Made by a program: the position numbers and the translations under genes
NCBI RefSeq assembly: GCF_041296385.1
Contig: NW_027184065.1
Location: forward strand, 1,296,001 to 1,360,000
Length of the DNA: 64,000 bases
Direction: 5' to 3'
Source of the DNA: Aphelocoma coerulescens
Lineage: Eukaryota; Chordata; Aves; Passeriformes; Corvidae
The notes under the pieces: generated by a model
The model's input: the letters and a program-made list of their open reading frames with translations, nothing else
Databases searched by the model: none
What the model was told of the DNA's origin: nothing
Part shown: positions 8,810 to 22,056 of the stretch, one piece after another
Layout of the letters: every line of letters starts with the position of its first letter
How positions within the stretch are numbered: position 1 is the first letter of the stretch

Positions 8810-11019
8810 TTGTGATGCTCCAGATCCACATGGAAGCCAGGGTGCACTGAGACACAGCGGGGCCTTGTTGGAACCAAAGACACCTCTGCAAAAAGCAGGC
8901 TAGCTCATAGAAGCAAGGAGTCCATTGTTACAACATCAAACCTATGGAAGCAAGGGACCATTGTGACACTGCGGGGCCTCATGGAACCAATTGTCCATGA
9001 TGACAGTGCGGATCAAAAGAGACCATGGTGACACTGCGGAACCCGATGGAACCAAGGAGCCATTGTGACACAGTGGGGCCTCATGGAATCAAGGAGACCA
9101 TTGTGACCCAGGTGTTGCATGTGAAGGCAAGGAGCCATTGTGACACTTTGGGCTTCTTCCCTTGAGCTCTGCAGCTGGCTGTCCCAGCCCAGCGCACCAT
9201 GTGCCACCTGCTCTCCTCAGGGCTCTGCCTGCACACAGCCCCAGGAGAAGTTTTCCTGTTTGCAAGGAAAGAATGGAAAAGCCGGAGCAGGTTTCCTAAA
9301 CAACAAACCCCACTCAGGAGCCACATGCTCAGTACAGGCTGCCTGGAACGATGTCCCTTTTCTACAAGGGTCAGGGTGAGCAGAATTCTCTGGGAGCAGA
9401 ATTCTCGGAGTCTTTCCACTGAATTCTCTGTCCCTGTGTCTTGGGGTGACTTTATCATGTGTATCCCCTATTGCTGCTCTATGCCCAGAAGTGAACTTTG
9501 TGCATTTCTGTGCCTTTCAACTGAGCCTGAGAGGGGGGAGAGGAAAAAAAACCGGACAAACTTCTCAGAGCGTTTGTTCAAGGACACACATACACACTCC
9601 TCTGCATCCTGCTTGCAGCAAGAGCAGAGGAAGCAACTTTGTTTCTTTTTAGCCAGTTTTCAGCTCCTTTTCTCTGGGGGGAGATGGAGAGTTGAACTTT
9701 GTTTTCCTGGGACTTTGGGGTTTTTTTTCCCTTCTTCTCTTCTTGACTCTTTCAACATCAGACCACATTGGGAGAATTTTCTCCCGAGGTGGGGGCCCTG
9801 AATGTGGGCCCATGAGCCAGCTGCAAGGAGGAGGAGAGAGACTACACCTCCGGAAGTGTTGGGGTTCCTCCCCCCTGCCATGAGGTCATGGGAGAGGGGA
9901 CCCTGGGGTAGAGGCATGGCCTGGGCACGGGGTCTCCCTGCTCCCTGCTGACATGTGCCCTAATCCTGTTCAGCACTGCTTATTTTGTGTTGCCCTGTGC
10001 CAGGAGGGCCCTGGTTGTGCCGTGATTGCTCAGTTCTTTGGCAGTGCCCCGCCCATGTGGCTGGAGAAGAAAGAGCTCTGAAACTTCTCTCAAGAATGGC
10101 TCCCTATTTCTTTGCACGGGCCTCGCTGTCTATGGATGTTTCAGGAGACCCCACCGAAACACGGAAGGACTCTCAAATTATCCCAGCTTTCTCTGCACAG
10201 CGAGAGCTTTTAACATTTAGCATTGTTCTCCTTTTCCTGGGTGTTTGTTAAAAAATGGTTTTTATCTCTTTCACTTTCTTCCCAGGAAAATTCTTTTTTC
10301 CCGAAGCTGGTGGGGGAGGGCTGGGTGTAACCTGCCTTCTATCAGAGGATATTTTCCTCCACATTTGTCCAAACCGGCACAGCCTGTCCTTTCCTGGGTC
10401 TCTGTTGCAGATGGAAGCTGCTGGTGCCATTCTCAGCTTGAAGCCCTCTTTTGATGCAAGCAGATGTTGCCAGGTGTGTTCAGCAGCTGTTGCTCAATGC
10501 TTATGCCAAGCTATTGTGTTCCTCATGGAACCAAGGAGCCATTGTGACACTGCAGGGGCTGATGGCATCAAGGAGGCAATTGTGACAGTACAGAACCTCC
10601 TAGAAACAAGGCTCCATTGTGACACCGTGGGGAATCATGGAATCACGGAGCCCATTGTGACACGGCCAGGCCGCATGGAACCAATGGTCCATGGTAACAC
10701 GGCGGATTCAAGAAGAGCACGGTGACACCACGCAACATCATGGAACCATAGGTCCATTGTGACACAGCGGGGCCTCATGGAAACAAGGGGACCATTGTGG
10801 CAAAGCAGGGCCTAATGGAAGCATGGAGAGCATTGTGACATTGTGGGGAATCATGGAAGCATGGAGAGCATTGTGACACTAAGGAAACTCCTGGAACCAA
10901 GATGACCACTGGCACATAATGGAACCTCATGGAAGCAAGCCTCCATGATGACTTTGGAGGGCCTCGGGGACCACAGGACCCATTGTGACACAGCAGGACC
11001 TGGTGGAACCAAGGAGCCT
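8810..11019 (+). repeat. Macrosatellite unit 5 (2210 bp), subtype IV
   Basis: The core is 9150-10514. It has TGGAACGATG, A8, CTCAAGAAT, TTTAACATTT, TTGTCCAAACC and CCATTCTCAG. It is close to units 9 and 12 but has TTGCAAGG and GCCGGAG where those have TTGGAAGG and GCCAGAG. Confidence 0.97.
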
Positions 11020-13230
11020 TTGTGATGCTCCAGATCCACATGGAAGCCAGGGTGCACTGAGACACAGCGGGGCCTTGTTGGAACCAAAGACACCTCTGCA
11101 AAAAGCAGGCTAGCTCATAGAAGCAAGGAGTCCATTGTTACAACATCAAACCTATGGAAGCAAGGGACCATTGTGACACTGCGGGGCCTCATGGAACCAA
11201 TTGTCCATGATGACAGTGCGGATCAAAGGAGACCATGGTGACACTGCGGAACCCGATGGAACCAAGGAGCCATTGTGACACAGTGGGGCCTCATGGAATC
11301 AAGGAGACCATTGTGACCCAGGTGTTGCATGTGAAGGCAAGGAGCCATTGTGACACTTTGGGCTTCTTCCCTTGAGCTCTGCAGCTGGCTGTCCCAGCCC
11401 AGCGCACCATGTGCCACCTGCTCTCCTCAGGGCTCTGCCTGCACACAGCCCCAGGAGAAGTTTTCCTGTTTGCAAGGAAAGAATGGAAAAGCCGGAGCAG
11501 GTTTCCCAAACAACAAACCCCACTCAGGAGCCACATGCTCAGTACAGGCTGCCGGGAACGATGTCCCCTTTCTACAAGGGTCAGGGTGAGCAGAATTCTC
11601 TGGGAGCAGAATTCTCGGAGTCTTTCCACTGAATTCTCTGTCCCTGTGTCTTGGGGTGACTTTATCATGTGTATCCCCTATCGCTGCTCTATGCCCAGAA
11701 GTGAACTTTGTGCATTTCTGTGCCTTTCAACTGAGCCTGAGAGGGGGGAGAGGGAAAAAAAACCGGACAAACTTCTCAGAGCGTTTGTTCAAGGACACAC
11801 ATACACACTCCTCTGCATCCTGCTTGCAGCAAGAGCGGAGGAAGCAACTTTGTTTCTTTTTAGCCAGTTTTCAGCTCCTTTTCTCTGGGGGGAGATGGAG
11901 AGTTGAACTTTGTTTTCCTGGGACTTTGGGGTTTTTTTTCCCTTCTTCTCTTCTTGACTCTTTCAACATCAGACCACATTGGGAGAATTTTCTACTGAGG
12001 TGGGGGCCCTGAATGTGGGCCCATGAGCCAGCTGCAAGGAGGAGGAGAGAGACTACACCTCCGGAAGTGTTGGGGTTCCTCCCCCCTGCCATGAGGTCAT
12101 GGGAGAGGGGACCCTGGGGTAGAGGCATGGCCTGGGCACGGGGTCTCCCTGCTCCCTGCTCACATGTGCCCTAATCCTGTTCAGCACTGCTTATTTTGTG
12201 TTGCCCTGTGCCAGGAGGGCCCTGGTTGTGCCGTGACTGCTCAGTTCTTTGGCAGTGCCCCGCCCATGTGGCTGGAGAAGAAAGAGCTCTGAAACTTCTC
12301 TCATGAATGGCTCCCTATTTCTTTGCACGGGCCTCGCTGTCTATGGATGTTTCAGGAGACCCCACCGAAACACGGAAGGACTCTCAAATTATCCCAGCTT
12401 TCTCTGCACAGCGAGAGCTTTTAATATTTAGCATTGTTCTCCTTTTCCTGGGTGTTTGTTAAAAAATGGTTTTTATCTCTTTCACTTTCTTCCCAGGAAA
12501 ATTCTTTTTTCCCGAAGCTGGTGGGGGAGGGCTGGGTGTAACCTGCCTTCTATCAGAGGATATTTTCCTCCACATTTGTCAAAACCGGCACAGCCTGTCC
12601 TTTCCTGGGTCTCTGTTGCAGATGGAAGCTGCTGGTGCCATTGTCAGCTTGAAGCCCTCTTTTGATGCAAGCAGATGTTGCCAGGTGTGTTCAGCAGCTG
12701 TTGCTCAATGCTTATGCCAAGCTATTGTGTTCCTCATGGAACCAAGGAGCCATTGTGACACTGCAGGGGCTGATGGCATCAAGGAGGCAATTGTGACAGT
12801 ACAGAACCTCCTAGAAACAAGGCTCCATTGTGACACCGTGGGGAATCATGGAATCACGGAGCCCATTGTGACACGGCCAGGCCGCATGGAACCAATGGTC
12901 CATGGTAACACGGCGGATTCAAGAAGAGCACGGTGACACCACGCAACATCATGGAACCATAGGTCCATTGTGACACAGCGGGGCCTCATGGAAACAAGGG
13001 GACCATTGTGGCAAAGCAGGGCCTAATGGAAGCATGGAGAGCATTGTGACATTGTGGGGAATCATGGAAGCATGGAGAGCATTGTGACACTAAGGAAACT
13101 CCTGGAACCAAGATGACCACTGGCACATAATGGAACCTCATGGAAGCAAGCCTCCATGATGACTTTGGAGGGCCTCGGGGACCACAGGACCCATTGTGAC
13201 ACAGCAGGACCTGGTGGAACCAAGGAGCCT
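11020..13230 (+). repeat. Macrosatellite unit 6 (2211 bp), subtype II
   Basis: The core is 11360-12725. It matches unit 4 at the scored sites except for CCATTGTCAG in place of CCATTCTCAG and the usual G4T8 tract. It begins a II-III-III-IV order (units 6-9) that recurs in units 13-16. Confidence 0.97.
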
Positions 13231-15441
13231 TTGTGATGCTCCAGATCCACATGGAAGCCAGGGTGCACTGAGACACAGCGGGGCCTTGTTGGAACCAAAG
13301 ACACCTCTGCAAAAAGCAGGCTAGCTCATAGAAGCAAGGAGTCCATTGTTACAACATCAAACCTATGGAAGCAAGGGACCATTGTGACACTGCGGGGCCT
13401 CATGGAACCAATTGTCCATGATGACAGTGCGGATCAAAAGAGACCATGGTGACACTGCGGAACCCGATGGAACCAAGGAGCCATTGTGACACAGTGGGGC
13501 CTCATGGAATCAAGGAGACCATTGTGACCCAGGTGTTGCATGTGAAGGCAAGGAGCCATTGTGACACTTTGGGCTTCTTCCCTTGAGCTCTGCAGCTGGC
13601 TGTCCCAGCCCAGCGCACCATGTGCCACCTGCTCTCCTCAGGGCTCTGCCTGCACACAGCCCCAGGAGAAGTTTTCCTGTTTGCAAGGAAAGAATGGAAA
13701 AGCCGGAGCAGGTTTCCCAAACAACAAACCCCACTCAGGAGCCACATGCTCAGTACAGGCTGCCGGGACTGATGTCCCCTTTCTACAAGGGTCAGTGTGA
13801 GCAGAATTCTCTGGGAGCAGAATTCTCGGAGTCTTTCCACTGAATTCTCTGTCCCTGTGTCTTGGGGTGACTTTATCATGTGTATCCCCTATTGCTGCTC
13901 TATGCCCAGAAGTGAACTTTGTGCATTTCTGTGCCTTTCAACTGAGCCTGAGAGGGGGGAGAGGAAAAAAAAACCGGACAAACTTCTCAGAGCGTTTGTT
14001 CAAGGACACACATACACACTCCTCTGCATCCTGCTTGCAGCAAGAGCAGAGGAAGCAACTTTGTTTCTTTTTAGCCAGTTTTCAGCTCCTTTTCTCTGGG
14101 GGGAGATGGAGAGTTGAACTTTGTTTTCCTGGGACTTTGGGGTTTTTTTTCCCTTCTTCTCTTCTTGACTCTTTCAACATCAGACCACATTGGGAGAATT
14201 TTCTCCCGAGGTGGGGGCCCTGAATGTGGGCCCATGAGCCAGCTGCAAGGAGGAGGAGAGAGACTACACCTCCGGAAGTGTTGGGGTTCCTCCCCCCTGC
14301 CATGAGGTCATGGGAGAGGGGACCCTGGGGTAGAGGCATGGCCTGGGCACGGGGTCTCCCTGCTCCCTGCTGACATGTGCCCTAATCCTGTTCAGCACTG
14401 CTTATTTTGTGTTGCCCTGTGCCAGGAGGGCCCTGGTTGTGCCGTGATTGCTCAGTTCTTTGGCAGTGCCCCGCCCATGTGGCTGGAGAAGAAAGAGCTC
14501 TGAAACTTCTCTCATGAATGGCTCCCTATTTCTTTGCACGGGCCTCGCTGTCTATGGATGTTTCAGGAGACCCCACCGAAACACGGAAGGACTCTCAAAT
14601 TATCCCAGCTTTCTCTGCACAGCGAGAGCTTTTAATATTTAGCATTGTTCTCCTTTTCCTGGGTGTTTGTTAAAAAATGGTTTTTATCTCTTTCACTTTC
14701 TTCCCAGGAAAATTCTTTTTTCCCGAAGCTGGTGGGGGAGGGCTGGGTGTAACCTGCCTTCTATCAGAGGATATTTTCCTCCACATTTGTCAAAACCGGC
14801 ACAGCCTGTCCTTTCCTGGGTCTCTGTTGCAGATGGAAGCTGCTGGTGCCATTCTCAGCTTGAAGCCCTCTTTTGATGCAAGCAGATGTTGCCAGGTGTG
14901 TTCAGCAGCTGTTGCTCAATGCTTATGCCAAGCTATTGTGTTCCTCATGGAACCAAGGAGCCATTGTGACACTGCAGGGGCTGATGGCATCAAGGAGGCA
15001 ATTGTGACAGTACAGAACCTCCTAGAAACAAGGCTCCATTGTGACACCGTGGGGAATCATGGAATCACGGAGCCCATTGTGACACGGCCAGGCCGCATGG
15101 AACCAATGGTCCATGGTAACACGGCGGATTCAAGAAGAGCACGGTGACACCACGCAACATCATGGAACCATAGGTCCATTGTGACACAGCGGGGCCTCAT
15201 GGAAACAAGGGGACCATTGTGGCAAAGCAGGGCCTAATGGAAGCATGGAGAGCATTGTGACATTGTGGGGAATCATGGAAGCATGGAGAGCATTGTGACA
15301 CTAAGGAAACTCCTGGAACCAAGATGACCACTGGCACATAATGGAACCTCATGGAAGCAAGCCTCCATGATGACTTTGGAGGGCCTCGGGGACCACAGGA
15401 CCCATTGTGACACAGCAGGACCTGGTGGAACCAAGGAGCCT
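13231..15441 (+). repeat. Macrosatellite unit 7 (2211 bp), subtype III
   Basis: The core is 13571-14936. It has GGGACTG, A9, TTTAATATTT, TTGTCAAAACC and CCATTCTCAG. It is nearly the same as unit 14, which differs at the CCATTSTCAG site. Confidence 0.97.
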
Positions 15442-17652
15442 TTGTGATGCTCCAGATCCACATGGAAGCCAGGGTGCACTGAGACACAGCGGGGCCTTGT
15501 TGGAACCAAAGACACCTCTGCAAAAAGCAGGCTAGCTCATAGAAGCAAGGAGTCCATTGTTACAACATCAAACCTATGGAAGCAAGGGACCATTGTGACA
15601 CTGCGGGGCCTCATGGAACCAATTGTCCATGATGACAGTGCGGATCAAAAGAGACCATGGTGACACTGCGGAACCCGATGGAACCAAGGAGCCATTGTGA
15701 CACAGTGGGGCCTCATGGAATCAAGGAGACCATTGTGACCCAGGTGTTGCATGTGAAGGCAAGGAGCCATTGTGACACTTTGGGCTTCTTCCCTTGAGCT
15801 CTGCAGCTGGCTGTCCCAGCCCAGCGCACCATGTGCCACCTGCTCTCCTCAGGGCTCTGCCTGCACACAGCCCCAGGAGAAGTTTTCCTGTTTGCAAGGA
15901 AAGAATGGAAAAGCCGGAGCAGGTTTCCCAAACAACAAACCCCACTCAGGAGCCACATGCTCAGTACAGGCTGCCGGGACTGATGTCCCCTTTCTACAAG
16001 GGTCAGTGTGAGCAGAATTCTCTGGGAGCAGAATTCTCGGAGTCTTTCCACTGAATTCTCTGTCCCTGTGTCTTGGGGTGACTTTATCATGTGTATCCCC
16101 TATTGCTGCTCTATGCCCAGAAGTGAACTTTGTGCATTTCTGTGCCTTTCAACTGAGCCTGAGAGGGGGGAGAGGAAAAAAAAACCGGACAAACTTCTCA
16201 GAGCGTTTGTTCAAGGACACACATACACACTCCTCTGCATCCTGCTTGCAGCAAGAGCAGAGGAAGCAACTTTGTTTCTTTTTAGCCAGTTTTCAGCTCC
16301 TTTTCTCTGGGGGGAGATGGAGAGTTGAACTTTGTTTTCCTGGGACTTTGGGGTTTTTTTTCCCTTCTTCTCTTCTTGACTCTTTCAACATCAGACCACA
16401 TTGGGAGAATTTTCTCCCGAGGTGGGGGCCCTGAATGTGGGCCCATGAGCCAGCTGCAAGGAGGAGGAGAGAGACTACACCTCCGGAAGTGTTGGGGTTC
16501 CTCCCCCCTGCCATGAGGTCATGGGAGAGGGGACCCTGGGGTAGAGGCATGGCCTGGGCACGGGGTCTCCCTGCTCCCTGCTGACATGTGCCCTAATCCT
16601 GTTCAGCACTGCTTATTTTGTGTTGCCCTGTGCCAGGAGGGCCCTGGTTGTGCCGTGATTGCTCAGTTCTTTGGCAGTGCCCCGCCCATGTGGCTGGAGA
16701 AGAAAGAGCTCTGAAACTTCTCTCATGAATGGCTCCCTATTTCTTTGCACGGGCCTCGCTGTCTATGGATGTTTCAGGAGACCCCACCGAAACACGGAAG
16801 GACTCTCAAATTATCCCAGCTTTCTCTGCCCAGCGAGAGCTTTTAACATTTAGCATTGTTCTCCTTTTCCTGGGTGTTTGTTAAAAAATGGTTTTTATCT
16901 CTTTCACTTTCTTCCCAGGAAAATTCTTTTTTCCCGAAGCTGGTGGGGGAGGGCTGGGTGTAACCTGCCTTCTATCAGAGGATATTTTCCTCCACATTTG
17001 TCAAAACCGGCACAGCCTGTCCTTTCCTGGGTCTCTGTTGCAGATGGAAGCTGCTGGTGCCATTGTCAGCTTGAAGCCCTCTTTTGATGCAAGCAGATGT
17101 TGCCAGGTGTGTTCAGCAGCTGTTGCTCAATGCTTATGCCAAGCTATTGTGTTCCTCATGGAACCAAGGAGCCATTGTGACACTGCAGGGGCTGATGGCA
17201 TCAAGGAGGCAATTGTGACAGTACAGAACCTCCTAGAAACAAGGCTCCATTGTGACACCGTGGGGAATCATGGAATCACGGAGCCCATTGTGACACGGCC
17301 AGGCCGCATGGAACCAATGGTCCATGGTAACACGGCGGATTCAAGAAGAGCACGGTGACACCACGCAACATCATGGAACCATAGGTCCATTGTGACACAG
17401 CGGGGCCTCATGGAAACAAGGGGACCATTGTGGCAAAGCAGGGCCTAATGGAAGCATGGAGAGCATTGTGACATTGTGGGGAATCATGGAAGCATGGAGA
17501 GCATTGTGACACTAAGGAAACTCCTGGAACCAAGATGACCACTGGCACATAATGGAACCTCATGGAAGCAAGCCTCCATGATGACTTTGGAGGGCCTCGG
17601 GGACCACAGGACCCATTGTGACACAGCAGGACCTGGTGGAACCAAGGAGCCT
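15442..17652 (+). repeat. Macrosatellite unit 8 (2211 bp), subtype III with CTCTGCCCAG
   Basis: The core is 15782-17147. The variant CTCTGCCCAG near 16830 (others CTCTGCACAG) is shared with units 11, 15, 18 and 21. Together with unit 9 it forms a pair that recurs as units 11-12 at an offset of 6615 bp. Confidence 0.97.
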
Positions 17653-19862
17653 TTGTGATGCTCCAGATCCACATGGAAGCCAGGGTGCACTGAGACACAG
17701 CGGGGCCTTGTTGGAACCAAAGACACCTCTGCAAAAAGCAGGCTAGCTCATAGAAGCAAGGAGTCCATTGTTACAACATCAAACCTATGGAAGCAAGGGA
17801 CCATTGTGACACTGCGGGGCCTCATGGAACCAATTGTCCATGATGACAGTGCGGATCAAAAGAGACCATGGTGACACTGCGGAACCCGATGGAACCAAGG
17901 AGCCATTGTGACACAGTGGGGCCTCATGGAATCAAGGAGACCATTGTGACCCAGGTGTTGCATGTGAAGGCAAGGAGCCATTGTGACACTTTGGGCTTCT
18001 TCCCTTGAGCTCTGCAGCTGGCTGTCCCAGCCCAGCGCACCATGTGCCACCTGCTCTCCTCAGGGCTCTGCCTGCACACAGCCCCAGGAGAAGTTTTCCT
18101 GTTTGGAAGGAAAGAATGGAAAAGCCAGAGCAGGTTTCCTAAACAACAAACCCCACTCAGGAGCCACATGCTCAGTACAGGCTGCCTGGAACGATGTCCC
18201 TTTTCTACAAGGGTCAGGGTGAGCAGAATTCTCTGGGAGCAGAATTCTCGGAGTCTTTCCACTGAATTCTCTGTCCCTGTGTCTTGGGGTGACTTTATCA
18301 TGTGTATCCCCTATTGCTGCTCTATGCCCAGAAGTGAACTTTGTGCATTTCTGTGCCTTTCAACTGAGCCTGAGAGGGGGGAGAGGAAAAAAAACCGGAC
18401 AAACTTCTCAGAGCGTTTGTTCAAGGACACACATACACACTCCTCTGCATCCTGCTTGCAGCAAGAGCAGAGGAAGCAACTTTGTTTCTTTTTAGCCAGT
18501 TTTCAGCTCCTTTTCTCTGGGGGGAGATGGAGAGTTGAACTTTGTTTTCCTGGGACTTTGGGGTTTTTTTTCCCTTCTTCTCTTCTTGACTCTTTCAACA
18601 TCAGACCACATTGGGAGAATTTTCTCCCGAGGTGGGGGCCCTGAATGTGGGCCCATGAGCCAGCTGCAAGGAGGAGGAGAGAGACTACACCTCCGGAAGT
18701 GTTGGGGTTCCTCCCCCCTGCCATGAGGTCATGGGAGAGGGGACCCTGGGGTAGAGGCATGGCCTGGGCACGGGGTCTCCCTGCTCCCTGCTGACATGTG
18801 CCCTAATCCTGTTCAGCACTGCTTATTTTGTGTTGCCCTGTGCCAGGAGGGCCCTGGTTGTGCCGTGATTGCTCAGTTCTTTGGCAGTGCCCCGCCCATG
18901 TGGCTGGAGAAGAAAGAGCTCTGAAACTTCTCTCAAGAATGGCTCCCTATTTCTTTGCACGGGCCTCGCTGTCTATGGATGTTTCAGGAGACCCCACCGA
19001 AACACGGAAGGACTCTCAAATTATCCCAGCTTTCTCTGCACAGCGAGAGCTTTTAACATTTAGCATTGTTCTCCTTTTCCTGGGTGTTTGTTAAAAAATG
19101 GTTTTTATCTCTTTCACTTTCTTCCCAGGAAAATTCTTTTTTCCCGAAGCTGGTGGGGGAGGGCTGGGTGTAACCTGCCTTCTATCAGAGGATATTTTCC
19201 TCCACATTTGTCCAAACCGGCACAGCCTGTCCTTTCCTGGGTCTCTGTTGCAGATGGAAGCTGCTGGTGCCATTCTCAGCTTGAAGCCCTCTTTTGATGC
19301 AAGCAGATGTTGCCAGGTGTGTTCAGCAGCTGTTGCTCAATGCTTATGCCAAGCTATTGTGTTCCTCATGGAACCAAGGAGCCATTGTGACACTGCAGGG
19401 GCTGATGGCATCAAGGAGGCAATTGTGACAGTACAGAACCTCCTAGAAACAAGGCTCCATTGTGACACCGTGGGGAATCATGGAATCACGGAGCCCATTG
19501 TGACACGGCCAGGCCGCATGGAACCAATGGTCCATGGTAACACGGCGGATTCAAGAAGAGCACGGTGACACCACGCAACATCATGGAACCATAGGTCCAT
19601 TGTGACACAGCGGGGCCTCATGGAAACAAGGGGACCATTGTGGCAAAGCAGGGCCTAATGGAAGCATGGAGAGCATTGTGACATTGTGGGGAATCATGGA
19701 AGCATGGAGAGCATTGTGACACTAAGGAAACTCCTGGAACCAAGATGACCACTGGCACATAATGGAACCTCATGGAAGCAAGCCTCCATGATGACTTTGG
19801 AGGGCCTCGGGGACCACAGGACCCATTGTGACACAGCAGGACCTGGTGGAACCAAGGAGCCT
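17653..19862 (+). repeat. Macrosatellite unit 9 (2210 bp), subtype IV with private GCCAGAG
   Basis: The core is 17993-19357. AAAGCCAGAG (A at 18127; others GCCGGAG) is found only here and in unit 12. It also has TGGAACGATG, A8, CTCAAGAAT and CCATTCTCAG. Confidence 0.97.
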
Positions 19863-22056
19863 TTGTGATGCTCCAGATCCACATGGAAGCCAGGGTGCAC
19901 TGAGACACAGCGGGGCCTTGTTGGAACCAAAGACACCTCTGCAAAAAGCAGGCTAGCTCATAGAAGCAAGGAGTCCATTGTTACAACATCAAACCTATGG
20001 AAGCAAGGGACCATTGTGACACTGCGGGGCCTCATGGAACCAATTGTCCATGATGACAGTGCGGATCAAAGGAGACCATGGTGACACTGCGGAACCCGAT
20101 GGAACCAAGGAGCCATTGTGACACAGTGGGGCCTCATGGAATCAAGGAGACCATTGTGACCCAGGTGTTGCATGTGAAGGCAAGGAGCCATTGTGACACT
20201 TTGGGCTTCTTCCCTTGAGCTCTGCAGCTGGCTGTCCCAGCCCAGCGCACCATGTGCCACCTGCTCTCCTCAGGGCTCTGCCTGCACACAGCCCCAGGAG
20301 AAGTTTTCCTGTTTGGAAGGAAAGAATGGAAAAGCCGGAGCAGGTTTCCTAAACAACAAACCCCACTCAGGAGCCACATGCTCAGTACAGGCTGCCGGGA
20401 ACGATGTCCCTTTTCTACAAGGGTCAGGGTGAGCAGAATTCTCTGGGAGCAGAATTCTCGGAGTCTTTCCACTGAATTCTCTGTCCCTGTGTCTTGGGGT
20501 GACTTTATCATGTGTATCCCCTATTGCTGCTCTATGCCCAGAAGTGAACTTTGTGCATTTCTGTGCCTTTCAACTGAGCCTGAGAGGGGGGAGAGGAAAA
20601 AAAAACCGGACAAACTTCTCAGAGCGTTTGTTCAAGGACACACATACACACTCCTCTGCATCCTGCTTGCAGCAAGAGCAGAGGAAGCAACTTTGTTTCT
20701 TTTTAGCCAGTTTTCAGCTCCTTTTCTCTGGGGGGAGATGGAGAGTTGAACTTTGTTTTCCTGGGACTTTGGGGTTTTTTTTCCCTTCTTCTCTTCTTGA
20801 CTCTTTCAACATCAGACCACATTGGGAGAATTTTCTCCCGAGGTGGGGGCCCTGAATGTGGGCCCATGAGCCAGCTGCAAGGAGGAGGAGAGAGACTACA
20901 CCTCCGGAAGTGTTGGGGTTCCTCCCCCCTGCCATGAGGTCATGGGAGAGGGGACCCTGGGGTAGAGGCATGGCCTGGGCACGGGGTCTCCCTGCTCCCT
21001 GCTGACATGTGCCCTAATCCTGTTCAGCACTGCTTATTTTGTGTTGCCCTGTGCCAGGAGGGCCCTGCTTGTGCCGTGACTGCTCAGTTCTTTGGCAGTG
21101 CCCCGCCCATGTGGCTGGAGAAGAAAGAGCTCTGAAACTTCTCTCAAGAATGGCTCCCTATTTCTTTGCACGGGCCTCGCTGTCTATGGATGTTTCAGGA
21201 GACCCCACCGAAACACGGAAGGACTCTCAAATTATCCCAGCTTTCTCTGCACAGCGAGAGCTTTTAATATTTAGCATTGTTCTCCTTTTCCTGGGTGTTT
21301 GTTAAAAAAATAGTTTTTATCTCTTTCACTTTCTTCCCAGGAAAATTCTTTTTTCCCGAAGCTGGTGGGGGAGGGCTGGGTGTAACCTGCCTTCTATCAG
21401 AGGATATTTTCCTCCACATTTGTCCAAACCGGCACAGCCTGTCCTTTCCAATGGCTGCTGGTGCCATTGTCAGCTTGAAGCCCTCTTTTGATGCAAGCAG
21501 ATGTTGCCAGGTGTGTTCAGCAGCTGTTGCTCAATGCTTATGCCAAGCTATTGTGTTCCTCATGGAACCAAGGAGCCATTGTGACACTGCAGGGGCTGAT
21601 GGCATCAAGGAGACAATTGTGACAGTACAGAACCTCCTAGAAACAAGGCTCCATTGTGACACCGTGGGGAATCATGGAATCACGGAGCCCATTGTGACAC
21701 GGCCAGGCCGCATGGAACCAATGGTCCATGGTAACACGGCGGATTCAAGAAGAGCACGGTGACACCACGCAACATCATGGAACCATAGGTCCATTGTGAC
21801 ACAGCGGGGCCTCATGGAAACAAGGGGACCATTGTGGCAAAGCAGGGCCTAATGGAAGCATGGAGAGCATTGTGACATTGTGGGGAATCATGGAAGCATG
21901 GAGAGCATTGTGACACTAAGGAAACTCCTGGAACCAAGATGACCACTGGCACATAATGGAACCTCATGGAAGCAAGCCTCCATGATGACTTTGGAGGGCC
22001 TCGGGGACCACAGGACCCATTGTGACACAGCAGGACCTGGTGGAACCAAGGAGCCT
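19863..22056 (+). repeat. Macrosatellite unit 10 (2194 bp), subtype I
   Basis: The core is 20203-21551. It has ATCAAAGGAGA, GGGAACG, A9, CCCTGCTT and AAAAAAATAG. The 18-bp segment is absent (junction 21449/21450). It is indistinguishable from unit 19 at every scored site although they lie 19879 bp apart. Confidence 0.97.
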
